A stretch of DNA of 64,000 nt from Castellaniella daejeonensis (GCF_039523555.1 NZ_BAAAFN010000004.1:62001-126000); one strand, 5' to 3'. Shown: positions 35,666 through 45,226, counted from the stretch's first letter. Numbers and translations are program-made. Notes: generated by a model from the letters alone, not told the origin.

Positions 35666-37057
35666 TCAGAACGGCAGTTCGCGCCCCGGCAGCAACTGGG
35701 CGATGGCGGCTCGGAATTCGCCCTGGATCCGCTCCAGGGCTTCGGGCGTGTCGCCCTCGAAGCGCAGCACCACCACGGGTGTCGTGTTGGATGCGCGCGC
35801 CAGGCCGAAGCCGTCCGGGTATTCGGCGCGGATGCCGTCGATCGTGATGCGGTCCGTGGCGCCGGGAAAATGGCCTTCGGATTGCAGGCGGCGGATGAAG
35901 GGATGCGGTTCGCCTTCGGCCATGGGCAGTTTCAGTTCGGGGGTGGAGATTCCCTGGGGCAGGGCTTCCAGCACCCCGCTCGGATCGTCGCTGCGCGACA
36001 GGATTTCCAGCAGGCGCGCGCCGGCATAGAGGCCGTCGTCGAAGCCGTACCAGCGCTCCTTGAAGAAGATGTGGCCGCTCATCTCGCCGGCCAGGGGGGC
36101 GCCGGTCTCGGCCAGGCGCGCCTTGATCAGCGAGTGTCCCGTCTGCGACATCAGCGGCGTCCCGCCCGCTTCCAGCACGGCACGGCCCAGGTGGCGGCTG
36201 CACTTGACGTCGAAGATGATGGAGGCGCCCGGCTGGCGCTGCAGGATGTCGCGGGCGAACAGGATCATCTGGCGGTCGGGCCAGATGATCTGGCCCGAAC
36301 GGGTGACCACGCCCAGGCGATCGGCGTCGCCGTCGAATGCCAGGCCCAGTTCGCAATCGGTGTCGCGCAGGTGGGCGGTCAGGTCCCGCAGATTGGCCGG
36401 GTCGGCCGGATCGGGGTGGTGGTTGGGGAATTGGCCGTCGACCTCGCAGTACAACTCGTCCACCGTGCAGCCCAGTGCCCGGAACAGCCGGGCGGCCGCC
36501 ACGCCGCCCACGCCGTTGCCGCAGTCGATGGCGATGCGCATGGGGCGGGCCAGGCGGACGTGATCGGCGATCTCGCGGATGTAGGTGTCCGTCAGGTCGG
36601 TGACGACGCTGATGCCCGGCGTCGTGTCCAGGGGCGGCTGGATGCCGTCCATGGCCTGGCGCAGGGCCTGGATGTCGTCGCCGTGGAGGGTGCGCCCCGC
36701 CATCATCATCTTGAAACCGTTGTAGTCGGGCGGGTTGTGGCTGCCGGTGATGGCGATGCCCGAGCCGCTGCCGTCCCGGTGGGCGGCGTAGTACACCAGC
36801 GGGGTGTGCGCCAGGCCGAGGTCCACCGTGTTGATCCCGCCCGCGTGCAGTCCCGTCTTGACGGCGTGGGCCAGGCCGCGGCTGCTCAGCCGACCGTCGT
36901 AGCCGATCGCCATGCTGCGCACGCCTTCGCGCCGGGCCTGGGCGGCCAATGCCAGCCCCAGGCGGTGGGCGAAGGGTTCGTTGATCTGCCCGGGCACGGT
37001 GCCGCGGATGTCGTAGGCTTTGAAGACGGCAGAAGGCAGAGGGGCATTCATGTGCAT
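35666..37057 (-). CDS. Phosphomannomutase/phosphoglucomutase
   Basis: This 463-residue alpha-D-phosphohexomutase interconverts hexose 1- and 6-phosphates and so supplies nucleotide sugars for surface glycans. It has the phosphoserine loop GIAITGSHNPPDYNGFKMM (about residues 98-116), the Mg2+ loop LAFDGDADRLGVV (about 238-250), the sugar-specificity loop GEMSGHIFFKERWYGFDDG (about 316-334) and a C-terminal phosphate site RASNTTPVVVLRFEGD. This is the AlgC/ManB layout. Two in-frame starts, at 37057 and 37051, are equally possible. It is not next to the glycan cluster but could support it. Confidence 0.92.
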   Translation of the reverse strand: MHMNAPLPSAVFKAYDIRGTVPGQINEPFAHRLGLALAAQARREGVRSMAIGYDGRLSSRGLAHAVKTGLHAGGINTVDLGLAHTPLVYYAAHRDGSGSGIAITGSHNPPDYNGFKMMMAGRTLHGDDIQALRQAMDGIQPPLDTTPGISVVTDLTDTYIREIADHVRLARPMRIAIDCGNGVGGVAAARLFRALGCTVDELYCEVDGQFPNHHPDPADPANLRDLTAHLRDTDCELGLAFDGDADRLGVVTRSGQIIWPDRQMILFARDILQRQPGASIIFDVKCSRHLGRAVLEAGGTPLMSQTGHSLIKARLAETGAPLAGEMSGHIFFKERWYGFDDGLYAGARLLEILSRSDDPSGVLEALPQGISTPELKLPMAEGEPHPFIRRLQSEGHFPGATDRITIDGIRAEYPDGFGLARASNTTPVVVLRFEGDTPEALERIQGEFRAAIAQLLPGRELPF

Positions 37058-37163
37058 GGTCCGGCGGAAAGATCGGCTGCCGCCATTATCGCCGATTACA
37101 ATCTGGGATTCCGTTCATCGAAAGGCCCTGTTGCATTGCCGGGCCGCTGGAATTACGAAGATC

Positions 37164-38582
37164 ATGGATCATCTGGATGCTTTGCGCGCGACGGTCGGCG
37201 CCGCGCAGGTGCTGACCGGGGCGGATGCGCAGCCCTGGGAAACGGACTGGCGCGAGCGCTATCGCGGCCGGTCGCTGGCCGTGGTGCGGCCCGGCACCAC
37301 CGACGAGGTCGCGGCGGTCGTGCGCCTGTGCGCGCAGGCGGGCCTGCCCGTGATTCCCCAGGGGGGCAACACCGGGCTGTGCGGCGGCGCGACGCCCGAT
37401 GATTCCGGCCGGGCGGTGATCCTGTCGCTGCAGCGGCTGAACCGGATCCGCGGCATCGATACCGACAACGACACCATGGAAGTCGAGGCCGGCTGCATCC
37501 TCCAGTCCGTGCAGCAGGCCGCGCGCGAGGCCGGGCGGCTGTTCCCGCTCAGCCTGGCGGCCGAGGGCAGCTGCACGATCGGCGGCAACCTGGCCACCAA
37601 TGCGGGCGGCACGCAGGTCCTGCGCTACGGCAATATGCGCGAACTGACCCTGGGGCTCGAGGTCGTGACCGCCCAGGGCGATGTCTGGCACGGCCTGCGC
37701 GGCCTGCGCAAGGACAACACCGGCTACGACCTGCGCGATCTGTTCATCGGCAGCGAGGGCACGCTGGGCGTCATCACCGCGGCCACCCTGAAACTGCATC
37801 CGCTGCCGGTGGCGCGCTGCACCGCGCTGCTGGCGCTGGAATCGATCGAGGCGGCCATCGACATGCTGGGCCGCGCCCGTGCGGGCCTGGGCGCCTCGCT
37901 GACCGGCTTCGAACTGATGGCCGGCGACTGCCTCCAGGACGTGGTGCGCTGTTTCCCGCAGCAGCGCCTGCCCTTCGAGGGGCCGTCGGCCGATATGCCC
38001 TGGTATGCGCTGCTCGAGCTGTCGGACAGCGAATCCGAGGCCCACGCCCGGGAACGCTTCGAGGTCGTGGTGGGCGATGCGATCGAGGCCGGCGTCGTCC
38101 TGGACGCGGTGATAGCCGAATCCATGGCGCAAAGCCACGCGCTGTGGCATCTGCGCGAAAGCATCCCCCTGGCTGAAAAGGAATCCGGCAAGAGCATCAA
38201 GCACGACGTCTCGATCCCGGTGTCGCGCATGGCCGAATTCGTGCTGGGCACCAACGCCGCGCTGCAGGCCGCGTTCCCGGGGATCCGGAACGTGATCTTC
38301 GGGCACCTGGGCGACGGCAACCTGCACTACAACGTTGCGCGCGGGGCCGACTGGGCCGAAGGCCAGCTGCTGGCGCGCCAGGATGCGGTCTACGATCTGG
38401 TGCATGACCGCGTGCATGCGGTGGGAGGATCGATCAGCGCGGAACACGGCGTGGGCCAGCTCAAGCGCGACGTGCTGCCGCGCTACAAGGACCCGGTCGA
38501 AATGGCGCTGATGCATCGCATCAAATCGGCCCTGGATCCCCAGGGCATCATGAATCCGGGCAAGGTGCTGGGCACCCCCTGA
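37164..38582 (+). CDS. FAD-linked 2-hydroxyacid dehydrogenase (D-2-hydroxyglutarate/GlcD-like)
   Basis: This 472-residue protein belongs to the FAD-binding type 4 (VAO/PCMH) oxidoreductases and should oxidise a D-2-hydroxyacid such as D-2-hydroxyglutarate, D-lactate or glycolate. FAD-domain marks are PVIPQGGNTGLCGGATPDD (about residues 62-80), SCTIGGNLATNAGGTQVLRY and FIGSEGTLGVITAATLKLHP. The C-terminal substrate domain holds IRNVIFGHLGDGNLHYNV and GSISAEHGVGQLK (about 425-437), with the conserved metal-site histidines. No partner GlcE or GlcF gene is present, which favours a stand-alone D-2-hydroxyglutarate dehydrogenase-like enzyme. ATG 37164 gives a normal N-terminus. Confidence 0.86.
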   Translation: MDHLDALRATVGAAQVLTGADAQPWETDWRERYRGRSLAVVRPGTTDEVAAVVRLCAQAGLPVIPQGGNTGLCGGATPDDSGRAVILSLQRLNRIRGIDTDNDTMEVEAGCILQSVQQAAREAGRLFPLSLAAEGSCTIGGNLATNAGGTQVLRYGNMRELTLGLEVVTAQGDVWHGLRGLRKDNTGYDLRDLFIGSEGTLGVITAATLKLHPLPVARCTALLALESIEAAIDMLGRARAGLGASLTGFELMAGDCLQDVVRCFPQQRLPFEGPSADMPWYALLELSDSESEAHARERFEVVVGDAIEAGVVLDAVIAESMAQSHALWHLRESIPLAEKESGKSIKHDVSIPVSRMAEFVLGTNAALQAAFPGIRNVIFGHLGDGNLHYNVARGADWAEGQLLARQDAVYDLVHDRVHAVGGSISAEHGVGQLKRDVLPRYKDPVEMALMHRIKSALDPQGIMNPGKVLGTP

Positions 38583-38610
38583 ATCCCCTTCACTTGTGGA
38601 ATCTGTCATC

Positions 38611-38955
38611 ATGACCATTCAACGCATCGAACCCGGCGCCCGCATGAGCGGGGCCGTCGTCCACGGCAATACCGTCTACCTGTCGGGCCAGGTGGGCCAC
38701 GAAGGCGACGACATCCAGAGCCAGGTGCGCACGGCGCTGGCCGAAGTCGACCGGCTGCTGGCCCAGGCCGGCAGCCACAAGTCCCGCATCCTGCAGGCCA
38801 CGATCTGGCTGGCCGACATGGCCGATTTCCAGGCCATGAACCAGATCTGGGAGGCCTGGATCGACCCCGCCAATCCGCCGGCCCGCGCCACGGGCGAGTC
38901 GAGCCTGGCAGCACCTGGGCTGAAGTTCGAAGTGATCATCGTCGCCGCGATCTGA
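38611..38955 (+). CDS. RidA/YjgF-family protein
   Basis: This 114-residue member of the Rid family may hydrolyse reactive enamine/imine intermediates. The conserved Arg needed by active RidA deaminases is present in NPPARATGESSLAAPGLKFE (about residues 92-111). Other marks are VVHGNTVYLSGQVG near the start and QATIWLADMADFQAMNQIWE. ATG 38611 is used; an earlier in-frame codon at 38596 adds five residues without support. It follows the 2-hydroxyacid dehydrogenase by 28 bases and may be co-transcribed with it. The exact subfamily is uncertain. Confidence 0.85.
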   Translation: MTIQRIEPGARMSGAVVHGNTVYLSGQVGHEGDDIQSQVRTALAEVDRLLAQAGSHKSRILQATIWLADMADFQAMNQIWEAWIDPANPPARATGESSLAAPGLKFEVIIVAAI

Positions 38956-38984
38956 TTCGGCGCCTGGGCTTGCCATGCTGCGTT

Positions 38985-39023
38985 GCAAATCCTTGCGATA
39001 GTCAGACTATCGCTGCGGTTTGC
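38985..39023. repeat. Nested palindrome between convergent genes
   Basis: GCGATAGTC and GACTATCGC (38995-39003, 39005-39013) form a near-continuous palindrome, extended outward by GCAAATCC (38985-38992) pairing with GGTTTGC (39017-39023) with one bulged base. GGGCTTG (about 38966) and CAAGCCC (about 39034) add a further outer arm. It fills the 111-base gap between ridA-like and mutM genes, which end toward each other. It may be a bidirectional terminator or a copy of an intergenic repeat; only one copy is visible. Confidence 0.5.
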
Positions 39024-39066
39024 GCCTTGCCTGACAAGCCCATCCATCCGAATTGAGTGCCTGGGC

Positions 39067-39894
39067 CTAACGTTTCTGGCAATTCGGGCAGAAGTACGTG
39101 GCCCGCTGGCCCTGCACGATGCGCCGGATCGGGGTGGCGCATCGCGGGCAGGGCTGGCCGTCGCGCTCATAGACGGCGGCGTGCTGGGTGAAATACGCCC
39201 CTGGTGCGCCCTGGGCATTGACGTAGTCGCGCAGCGTGCTGCCGCCCGATTCCAGCGCCTGGCCCAGTGTCTGCAGAATCGCCGCGTGCAGCCGGGCGCT
39301 GCGCGGGCGCGACACGCGCGCGCCCGGCAGGCGCGGGTCGATGCCGGCCAGGAACAGCGATTCCGATGCATAGATGTTGCCCACGCCCACGACGATCCGC
39401 CCGCCCAGCAACAGCTGCTTGACCGATTGGCGGCGCCCCCGCAGGCCCGCGTGCAGGAAGCCGGGCGTGAATGCCGGGTCGAAGGGCTCGATGCCGAGCC
39501 CGGCCAGCAGCGGGTGGGCCTCGATCGCGCCGGCCTCGGCCGGATGCCACAGGACGGCGCCGAAGCGGCGCGGGTCGTGCAGCAGGAAGCGGGCATCGTC
39601 GAACAGCCATTCCACGTGGTCGTGCTTGCGCAGCGGTTCGTCCATCGGCACACGCCGCAGGGATCCCGACATGCCCAGGTGGACGATCTGGGTGCCTTGC
39701 GCGAAGCGGATCAGCAGGTATTTGCCCCGGCGCTCGCAGGCCAGGACTTCGGTGTCGCGGATCCGGCCGGGCAGGTCGTCCGGCACGGGCCAGCGCAGCC
39801 GCGATTCGTGCACGATCAGGCGCCGGAGGATGCGCCCGGGCATGATCGTGGCAATTCCACGACGCGTTGTTTCGACTTCTGGCAGTTCCGGCAT
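39067..39894 (-). CDS. mutM: Formamidopyrimidine-DNA glycosylase
   Basis: MutM removes oxidised purines such as 8-oxoguanine and nicks the DNA. After removal of Met the N-terminal Pro is the catalytic nucleophile, here in MPELPEVETTRRGIATIMPG, with the catalytic Glu at position 3. Other marks are GRRGKYL-type sequence (RRGKYLLIRFAQGT), the helix-two-turn-helix region GVGNIYASESLFLAGIDP (about residues 168-185) and a C-terminal zinc finger CPRCATPIRRI...CPNC with four cysteines. ATG 39894 gives 275 residues, the normal length. The frame continues far upstream opposite the TPR gene, which is not coding. Confidence 0.96.
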   Translation of the reverse strand: MPELPEVETTRRGIATIMPGRILRRLIVHESRLRWPVPDDLPGRIRDTEVLACERRGKYLLIRFAQGTQIVHLGMSGSLRRVPMDEPLRKHDHVEWLFDDARFLLHDPRRFGAVLWHPAEAGAIEAHPLLAGLGIEPFDPAFTPGFLHAGLRGRRQSVKQLLLGGRIVVGVGNIYASESLFLAGIDPRLPGARVSRPRSARLHAAILQTLGQALESGGSTLRDYVNAQGAPGAYFTQHAAVYERDGQPCPRCATPIRRIVQGQRATYFCPNCQKR

Positions 39895-39979
39895 GGCAGG
39901 GTGATAACATCCTCTTTCGATGATGCAATTTTGCCACCAGACGCGGTTTCTTCCTGCGTTCCGGCCATGGTTACCGCAA

Positions 39980-41755
39980 ATGAGATTTCCCGTTTCCGTG
40001 ATTCCCGTTGTGCTGGCGCTGGCCGTCGCACACGAGGTGGCGTGGGCTGCGCCTCCGGCCGCAGCGCCGGCCGATCCGGTCGAGACCATCCATTTGCGTA
40101 GCGGCGAGCCGCCCGCCGTCAATCTCACCCCCGAACTGCTGTATCGCCTGCTGGTGGCCGAATTGTCCGCCCAGCGCGGCCAGTACGACGATGCTGCCCA
40201 GGAACTCCTGTCCCTGGCGCACGATACGCTGGATCCCCGGCTGGCGCGCCGCGCCTTCCAGATGTCCATGACGGGGCGCAACCTGGCGCTGGCGCTGCGC
40301 GCGGCCCGGGAATGGGCCAGCCTGGATCCGACCAATCCCGAAGCCGTGGCCGCATCGCTCGCGCTGTCGGCTTCCAGCGGCCAGACCGAAGGCCTGGCCC
40401 GGACGCTGTCGCGCCGCATCGCCTCGGCCGAGGACCAGGACCAGGCCATCGTCCAGGCCGCCGGGATCGTTTCCAAGATGACGGACAAGCGCCTGGCCCT
40501 GGACGTGCTGGACAAGGCCTTGGCGGATGTGTCGGGCACATCGGCGCTCGCCCGCCTGGCGCTGGCCGACGCGGCCTGGGCGGCCGGCGAACCCGCGCGT
40601 GCCGTGGACGAGGCGCGCCGTGCCCAGGTGCTGGACCCGGATTCCCAGGATGCCGCCCAGCGAGTGCTCGAATACGGGCTCAGGGTCGAACCCGCCCAGG
40701 CCATCAAGGAAACCTATGCCTACCTGGAGCGCCACCCGGACCGCCGGGGCCTGCAGCTGCTGCTGGTCAGCCGCCTGACGGGGCGGGGAGCCTTCGACGA
40801 GGCCCTGGGCCTGCTCGACCGCATGCGCAGCCGCGCTCCGGAAGACTTCGACCTGCTCTACACCGAAGCCGAGGTCAATGCCCGGGCCGGGCGCTACACC
40901 GAAGCCAAGGCCCTGCTGAACCAGTACATCGCGATCCAGCAGCAGCGGCGCCAGGCCATCCGCGACGCGTCCACCAACGCCCAGTCCGACGTCTCCGATG
41001 CAAGGCTGCTGCTGGTGCAGATCGCCGAGCGCCAGAACGACCTGCGCGAGGCGATCCGCCAGCTGCGCAGCATCGACGAGCCGTCGCTGCTCTTCCAGGC
41101 GCGCACGCACGAGGCCGTGCTGCACGGCAAGCTGGGCGATCTGAACCAGGCGCGCGCCACCCTGGATGCCATCAAGCCGGCCGACCGCCGCGAGCGGGCC
41201 GTGGTGCGCCTGACCCTGGCCTCGATCTACCGGGATGCGGGGCGCACCGACCAGGCGGTCGAGCTGCTGAAAGCGTCCGACCTTGAAATGCCCGATACGC
41301 CGGAAATCAAGTACGACCTGGGCATGCTGCTGCACCAGCAGGGCAAGACGGCCGAATTCGAGGCCCTGATGCGCCGCGTGATCGAGCTCGATCCCGATAA
41401 TGCCAATGCCTACAATTCGCTGGGCTACACCTTCGTCGAGCAGAACCGCAACCTGGACGAGGCGCGCGACCTGCTCGAGCGGGCGCTGGAACTCGATCCC
41501 GACAACGCCTACATCCTGGACAGCGTCGGCTGGTATCTGTTCCGCACCCGCGACTACCAGGGGGCGCTGGAATACCTGCGCCGCTCGTACGACCAGTTGC
41601 CCGCAGCCGACGTGGCCGCGCACCTGGGCGAGACGCTGTGGATGCTGGGTCGCCACGAAGAAGCCCGGCGCATCTGGGCCGAAGGCCTCAAGGCCGATCC
41701 CGGCAGCGCGGCCCTGAAGGAAACGCTCCACCGCCTGGGGGTCAGGCTGCCATGA
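39980..41755 (+). CDS. Exported tetratricopeptide-repeat protein
   Basis: This roughly 591-residue protein has a cleavable signal peptide (MRFPVSVIPVVLALAVAHEV, cleaved near AWA-AP) and is otherwise built of helical TPR units, clearest at about residues 455-560: AYNSLGYTFVEQNRNLDEAR, LLERALELDPDNAYILDSVG, WYLFRTRDYQGALEYLRRSY. The repeats suggest a periplasmic scaffold or assembly role. ATG 39980 is chosen because it opens the signal peptide; ATG 39920 is in frame and would give a 20-residue longer N-terminus. It overlaps lolB by four bases, as in many Burkholderiales, which hints at an outer-membrane-related role. Confidence 0.85.
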   Translation: MRFPVSVIPVVLALAVAHEVAWAAPPAAAPADPVETIHLRSGEPPAVNLTPELLYRLLVAELSAQRGQYDDAAQELLSLAHDTLDPRLARRAFQMSMTGRNLALALRAAREWASLDPTNPEAVAASLALSASSGQTEGLARTLSRRIASAEDQDQAIVQAAGIVSKMTDKRLALDVLDKALADVSGTSALARLALADAAWAAGEPARAVDEARRAQVLDPDSQDAAQRVLEYGLRVEPAQAIKETYAYLERHPDRRGLQLLLVSRLTGRGAFDEALGLLDRMRSRAPEDFDLLYTEAEVNARAGRYTEAKALLNQYIAIQQQRRQAIRDASTNAQSDVSDARLLLVQIAERQNDLREAIRQLRSIDEPSLLFQARTHEAVLHGKLGDLNQARATLDAIKPADRRERAVVRLTLASIYRDAGRTDQAVELLKASDLEMPDTPEIKYDLGMLLHQQGKTAEFEALMRRVIELDPDNANAYNSLGYTFVEQNRNLDEARDLLERALELDPDNAYILDSVGWYLFRTRDYQGALEYLRRSYDQLPAADVAAHLGETLWMLGRHEEARRIWAEGLKADPGSAALKETLHRLGVRLP

Positions 41756-42372
41756 CGACGGGTTCCGCTGCCTTTCCGTTCCGTGCCGCGCGCAGCCTTG
41801 GTGCACGGTTCAGGCGGCTCGGTGCCGTCTGCCTGGCGGCGCTCCTGGCCAGCCTGCTGGCCGCCTGCGCCACGCCGCAGCGCATCGGCGGCCAGGGCCC
41901 CGCATTCGAGCGGCAGGGGCGGTTCGCCGTCAACCTGCAGCCGGCGGGCGCGGCTCCCTATGCTGCCCAGGGGGGGTTCTCCTGGCGCGACGATGGCCGC
42001 GTCCTGCGCCTGGACCTGGTTTCTCCGCTGGGCAGCGTCCTGGCCCGGATCCGGGTGGCCCCCGGCCTGTCCGAACTGGAACGCGCCGACGGCAGCCGCG
42101 AATCGGCGCCCACGCCCGACGACCTGCTGGCCCTGGTCTGGGGTCATCCCATGCCGGTGTCCGGGCTGCGCCACTGGATGCGCGGCGAAGCCGCCCCCGG
42201 CATCGTCGTCGATGCGCAGCGCGACGACCAGGACCGTCTGGCGTCGATGCGCCAGGACGGCTGGGAAGTGCGCCTCTCGGCCTACGACGACCAGGGGCCA
42301 GGCCGCGTGCGCCTGTCCCGCCTGGACGATCAGGGGCAGTGGCGCTTGCAACTGGTCGTGGACCGGCCCTGA
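41752..42372 (+). CDS. lolB: Outer-membrane lipoprotein insertion factor LolB
   Basis: LolB is the outer-membrane lipoprotein receptor that accepts lipoproteins from LolA and inserts them in the outer membrane. The 206-residue protein has a lipoprotein signal ending in LLASLLAACATPQ with the lipobox Cys at about residue 39; the signal peptide is long, with an extended basic start. The mature part has FERQGRFAVNLQPAG, GGFSWRDDGRVLRLDLVSPL and a Leu/Pro loop near ARIRVAPG. Its position between the TPR gene and ispE is the standard betaproteobacterial order, which supports the call since LolB diverges strongly in sequence. Confidence 0.9.
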   Translation: MTTGSAAFPFRAARSLGARFRRLGAVCLAALLASLLAACATPQRIGGQGPAFERQGRFAVNLQPAGAAPYAAQGGFSWRDDGRVLRLDLVSPLGSVLARIRVAPGLSELERADGSRESAPTPDDLLALVWGHPMPVSGLRHWMRGEAAPGIVVDAQRDDQDRLASMRQDGWEVRLSAYDDQGPGRVRLSRLDDQGQWRLQLVVDRP

Positions 42373-42377
42373 CCCGC

Positions 42378-43280
42378 ATGGCGGCGCTGTACGACGTGCC
42401 GGCCCCGGCCAAGCTGAACCTGTTCCTGCATGTCGTGGGGCGGCGCCCGGACGGCTATCACCTGCTGCAGACGGTCTTCCGCTTCGTGGACCTCTGCGAC
42501 AGCCTCGATTTCGAATCCACGCCGGACGGCGTGCTGTCGCGCGAAGGCGATGGCCTGGCGGGGCTGCCTGCCGACCAGGACCTGGTGCTGCGCGCCGCGC
42601 GCGCCCTGCAGCGGGCCACCGGCGCCCGGCAGGGCGCTCGCATCCGCTACCGCAAGCGCATTCCGGCCGGCGGCGGCCTGGGGGGCGGGTCCAGCGATGC
42701 GGCCACGACCCTGATCGCCCTGAACCGCCTGTGGGGCACGGGCCTGGCGCGCGCCGAGCTGATGCGCCTGGCCCTGCTGCTGGGGGCGGACGTGCCGGTC
42801 TTCGTCTTCGGCCGCCCGGCTTTTGCGCAGGGCGTGGGCGAGGACCTGTCGGCCGTGGCCCTGCCCGAGCGGGCCTACTGGATCGTGCGCCCGCATGCGC
42901 ACGTGGCTACCGCGGATGTTTTTCGCGATCCCGATTTGACAAGAAATTCCGAATCGGTAAAAATCCCGGTCTTTACTGATTGGCAGACAGGACGGCACGC
43001 CGGCGCTTTATTTGGCCGCAACGACCTGGAAGCCGTGGTCTTTCGGCAGCACCCTGAAATCGCCGCGCTTGCGCGATCGATGCAGGGCCAGGGGGTCGAA
43101 GTCCGCATGACGGGTTCGGGTTCGTGCCTGTTCGCGGAATTCCCCGATGCGGCCAGCGCAGGGATGCATCGAGACCGAATAATCAGTAAAATGGAAGGCC
43201 CGCCCGATGCGGCGATCGAAGGCTCCTGGATCTGCCGGGGACTGGATGATCATCCGTTGCTTGGCTGGGTCGCTGATTGA
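42378..43280 (+). CDS. ispE: 4-diphosphocytidyl-2-C-methyl-D-erythritol kinase
   Basis: IspE is a GHMP-family kinase of the non-mevalonate isoprenoid pathway and phosphorylates CDP-methylerythritol at the 2-OH. The 300-residue protein begins with APAKLNLFLHVVGRRPDGYH (about residues 9-28) and has the ATP-binding loop RIPAGGGLGGGSSDAATTL (about 94-112), then LLGADVPVFVFGRPAFAQG and MTGSGSCLFAEF. Its 3' part (about 42930-42990) is locally A+T-rich. The tRNA-Gln gene starts five bases after the stop, and prs follows, the conserved order in betaproteobacteria. Confidence 0.96.
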   Translation: MAALYDVPAPAKLNLFLHVVGRRPDGYHLLQTVFRFVDLCDSLDFESTPDGVLSREGDGLAGLPADQDLVLRAARALQRATGARQGARIRYRKRIPAGGGLGGGSSDAATTLIALNRLWGTGLARAELMRLALLLGADVPVFVFGRPAFAQGVGEDLSAVALPERAYWIVRPHAHVATADVFRDPDLTRNSESVKIPVFTDWQTGRHAGALFGRNDLEAVVFRQHPEIAALARSMQGQGVEVRMTGSGSCLFAEFPDAASAGMHRDRIISKMEGPPDAAIEGSWICRGLDDHPLLGWVAD

Positions 43281-43285
43281 ATTAT

Positions 43286-43362
43286 TGGGGAATCGCCAAG
43301 CTGGTTAAGGCACCGGATTTTGATTCCGGCATGCGAAGGTTCGAATCCTTCTTCCCCAGCCA
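43286..43362 (+). tRNA. tRNA-Gln (anticodon UUG)
   Basis: The acceptor stem pairs TGGGGAA (43286-43292) with TTCCCCA (43352-43358). The anticodon stem CCGGA (43313-43317) and TCCGG (43325-43329) enclose the seven-base loop TTTTGAT with anticodon TTG at 43320-43322. The T-loop GGTTCGAATCC is present at about 43338-43348, and G plus an encoded CCA ends the gene at 43362. It reads CAA and CAG codons. Confidence 0.97.
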
Positions 43363-43391
43363 TCATTTCTGCGCCAGAGCGCATGCTATCA

Positions 43392-43436
43392 GGCTGTTGC
43401 ACCAGCCCGCTCCCTGCGGGAAGGCTGTCAACAGCC
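43392..43436 (+). promoter_or_regulatory. Structured leader upstream of prs
   Basis: GGCTGTTG (43392-43399) pairs with CAACAGCC (43429-43436), and an inner arm CCCGC (43406-43410) pairs with GCGGG (43416-43420). The hairpin sits 28 bases before the prs start and 30 after the tRNA. It has no T-run, so it is either a processing/termination structure after the tRNA or a prs leader element. Its function is unknown. Confidence 0.4.
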
Positions 43437-43464
43437 TTGTCATTTGACACATTGGTTCGACACC

Positions 43465-44415
<951 letters not shown>

Positions 44416-44469
44416 CGGCGGGCGCATTCTGTTTCATGGCCCTGCGCTGGTCGCGGCGCAGGGCGTTTC

Positions 44470-44490
44470 GCAGCTTCGGCTGCTTTGTTG
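44470..44490 (+). terminator. Terminator-like hairpin pair between prs and rplY
   Basis: GCAGC (44470-44474) and GCTGC (44479-44483) enclose a TTCG loop and are followed by TTTGTTG. Just before it GCCCTGCGC (44439-44447) pairs perfectly with GCGCAGGGC (44456-44464). The pair of hairpins could end the prs transcript or act as an attenuator in the rplY leader; the T-run is short, so strength is uncertain. Confidence 0.5.
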
Positions 44491-44526
44491 TCGGGGGTCT
44501 TCCAAGGTCCCTTTTTGGAGTTTTCC

Positions 44527-45132
44527 ATGAAATTCACCGCCACTTCGCGTAGCGTCCAGGGTTCGAGTGCGAGCCGCCGCCTGCGCCGCGCCGGTCGGGT
44601 GCCCGCCATCGTCTACGGTGGCAAGTCCGCCCCGGCCAATATCGAGCTCGACCACAACGAGATCTACCACGCCCTGAACAAGGAAGAATTCCACGCTTCC
44701 ATCCTGGACATGGTCCTGGACGGCAAGGCCGAGCCGGTCCTGGTGCGTGCCGTTCAATGGCACCCCTACAAGCCCCTGGTCCTGCACGTCGACTTCCAGC
44801 GCGTGGACGCCTCCCAGGCCGTCACCACCAAGGTTCCGGTGCACTACCTGAACGCCGACGCCTGCCCGGCCGTCAAGCTGGCCGGCCAGATCGTCACCCA
44901 TGGCCCGACCGAACTCGACATCACCTGCCTGCCGGCCAACCTGCCGCAGTTCATCGAAGTCGACCTCGGCGGCCTGGTGGGCAACGCTCGCCTGCACCTG
45001 TCGGACGTCACCCTGCCCAAGGGCGTGAAGTTCGTCCCGCACGGCGATGACACCGACCCGCTGCTGGCCCAGGCGAATGCACCCAAGGGCACGGCCTCCG
45101 AAGGCGAAGCCGAAGCGCCGGCCGCCGAATAA
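44527..45132 (+). CDS. rplY: 50S ribosomal protein L25 (general stress protein CTC form)
   Basis: L25 binds 5S rRNA in the large ribosomal subunit. The 201-residue protein is the two-domain CTC form: the N-terminal L25 domain (about residues 1-95) opens MKFTATSRSVQGSSASRRLR and has RRAGRVPAIVYGGKSA, and the C-terminal TL5 beta domain (about 96-185) includes VPVHYLNADACPAVKLAGQI. A short acidic Ala/Glu tail follows. The ATG is preceded by TTTGGAG at a suitable distance. It is followed by a strong terminator and then pth, the usual order. Confidence 0.95.
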   Translation: MKFTATSRSVQGSSASRRLRRAGRVPAIVYGGKSAPANIELDHNEIYHALNKEEFHASILDMVLDGKAEPVLVRAVQWHPYKPLVLHVDFQRVDASQAVTTKVPVHYLNADACPAVKLAGQIVTHGPTELDITCLPANLPQFIEVDLGGLVGNARLHLSDVTLPKGVKFVPHGDDTDPLLAQANAPKGTASEGEAEAPAAE

Positions 45133-45152
45133 GCAGTCGTCCGCAAGACCCC

Positions 45153-45192
45153 ACAAAACCCCCGCCAGCCCCAGGGCCGGCGGGGGTTTTGT
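45153..45192 (+). terminator. Terminator between rplY and pth
   Basis: A long stem pairs ACAAAACCCCCGCC (45153-45166) with GGCGGGGGTTTTGT (45179-45192), continues past one mismatch (A45167/C45178) with GCCC/GGGC, and has a CCAG loop. The A-run on the left arm and T-run on the right make it functional in both directions in principle. Confidence 0.85.
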
Positions 45193-45226
45193 CGTATGAT
45201 GGGTGCTTTTCGAACGACCCCACCCG

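Noticed and set aside
35657..35675. Terminator between the lyase gene and the convergent phosphomutase gene.
   Set aside because: GCCGTTC/GAACGGC can pair, but no T-run follows on either strand and it overlaps the end of a coding region.
39067..40707. A 546-codon frame that would extend MutM by more than 270 residues.
   Set aside because: MutM needs Pro at position 2 as nucleophile, which fixes the start at 39894; the extra part is antisense to the TPR gene.
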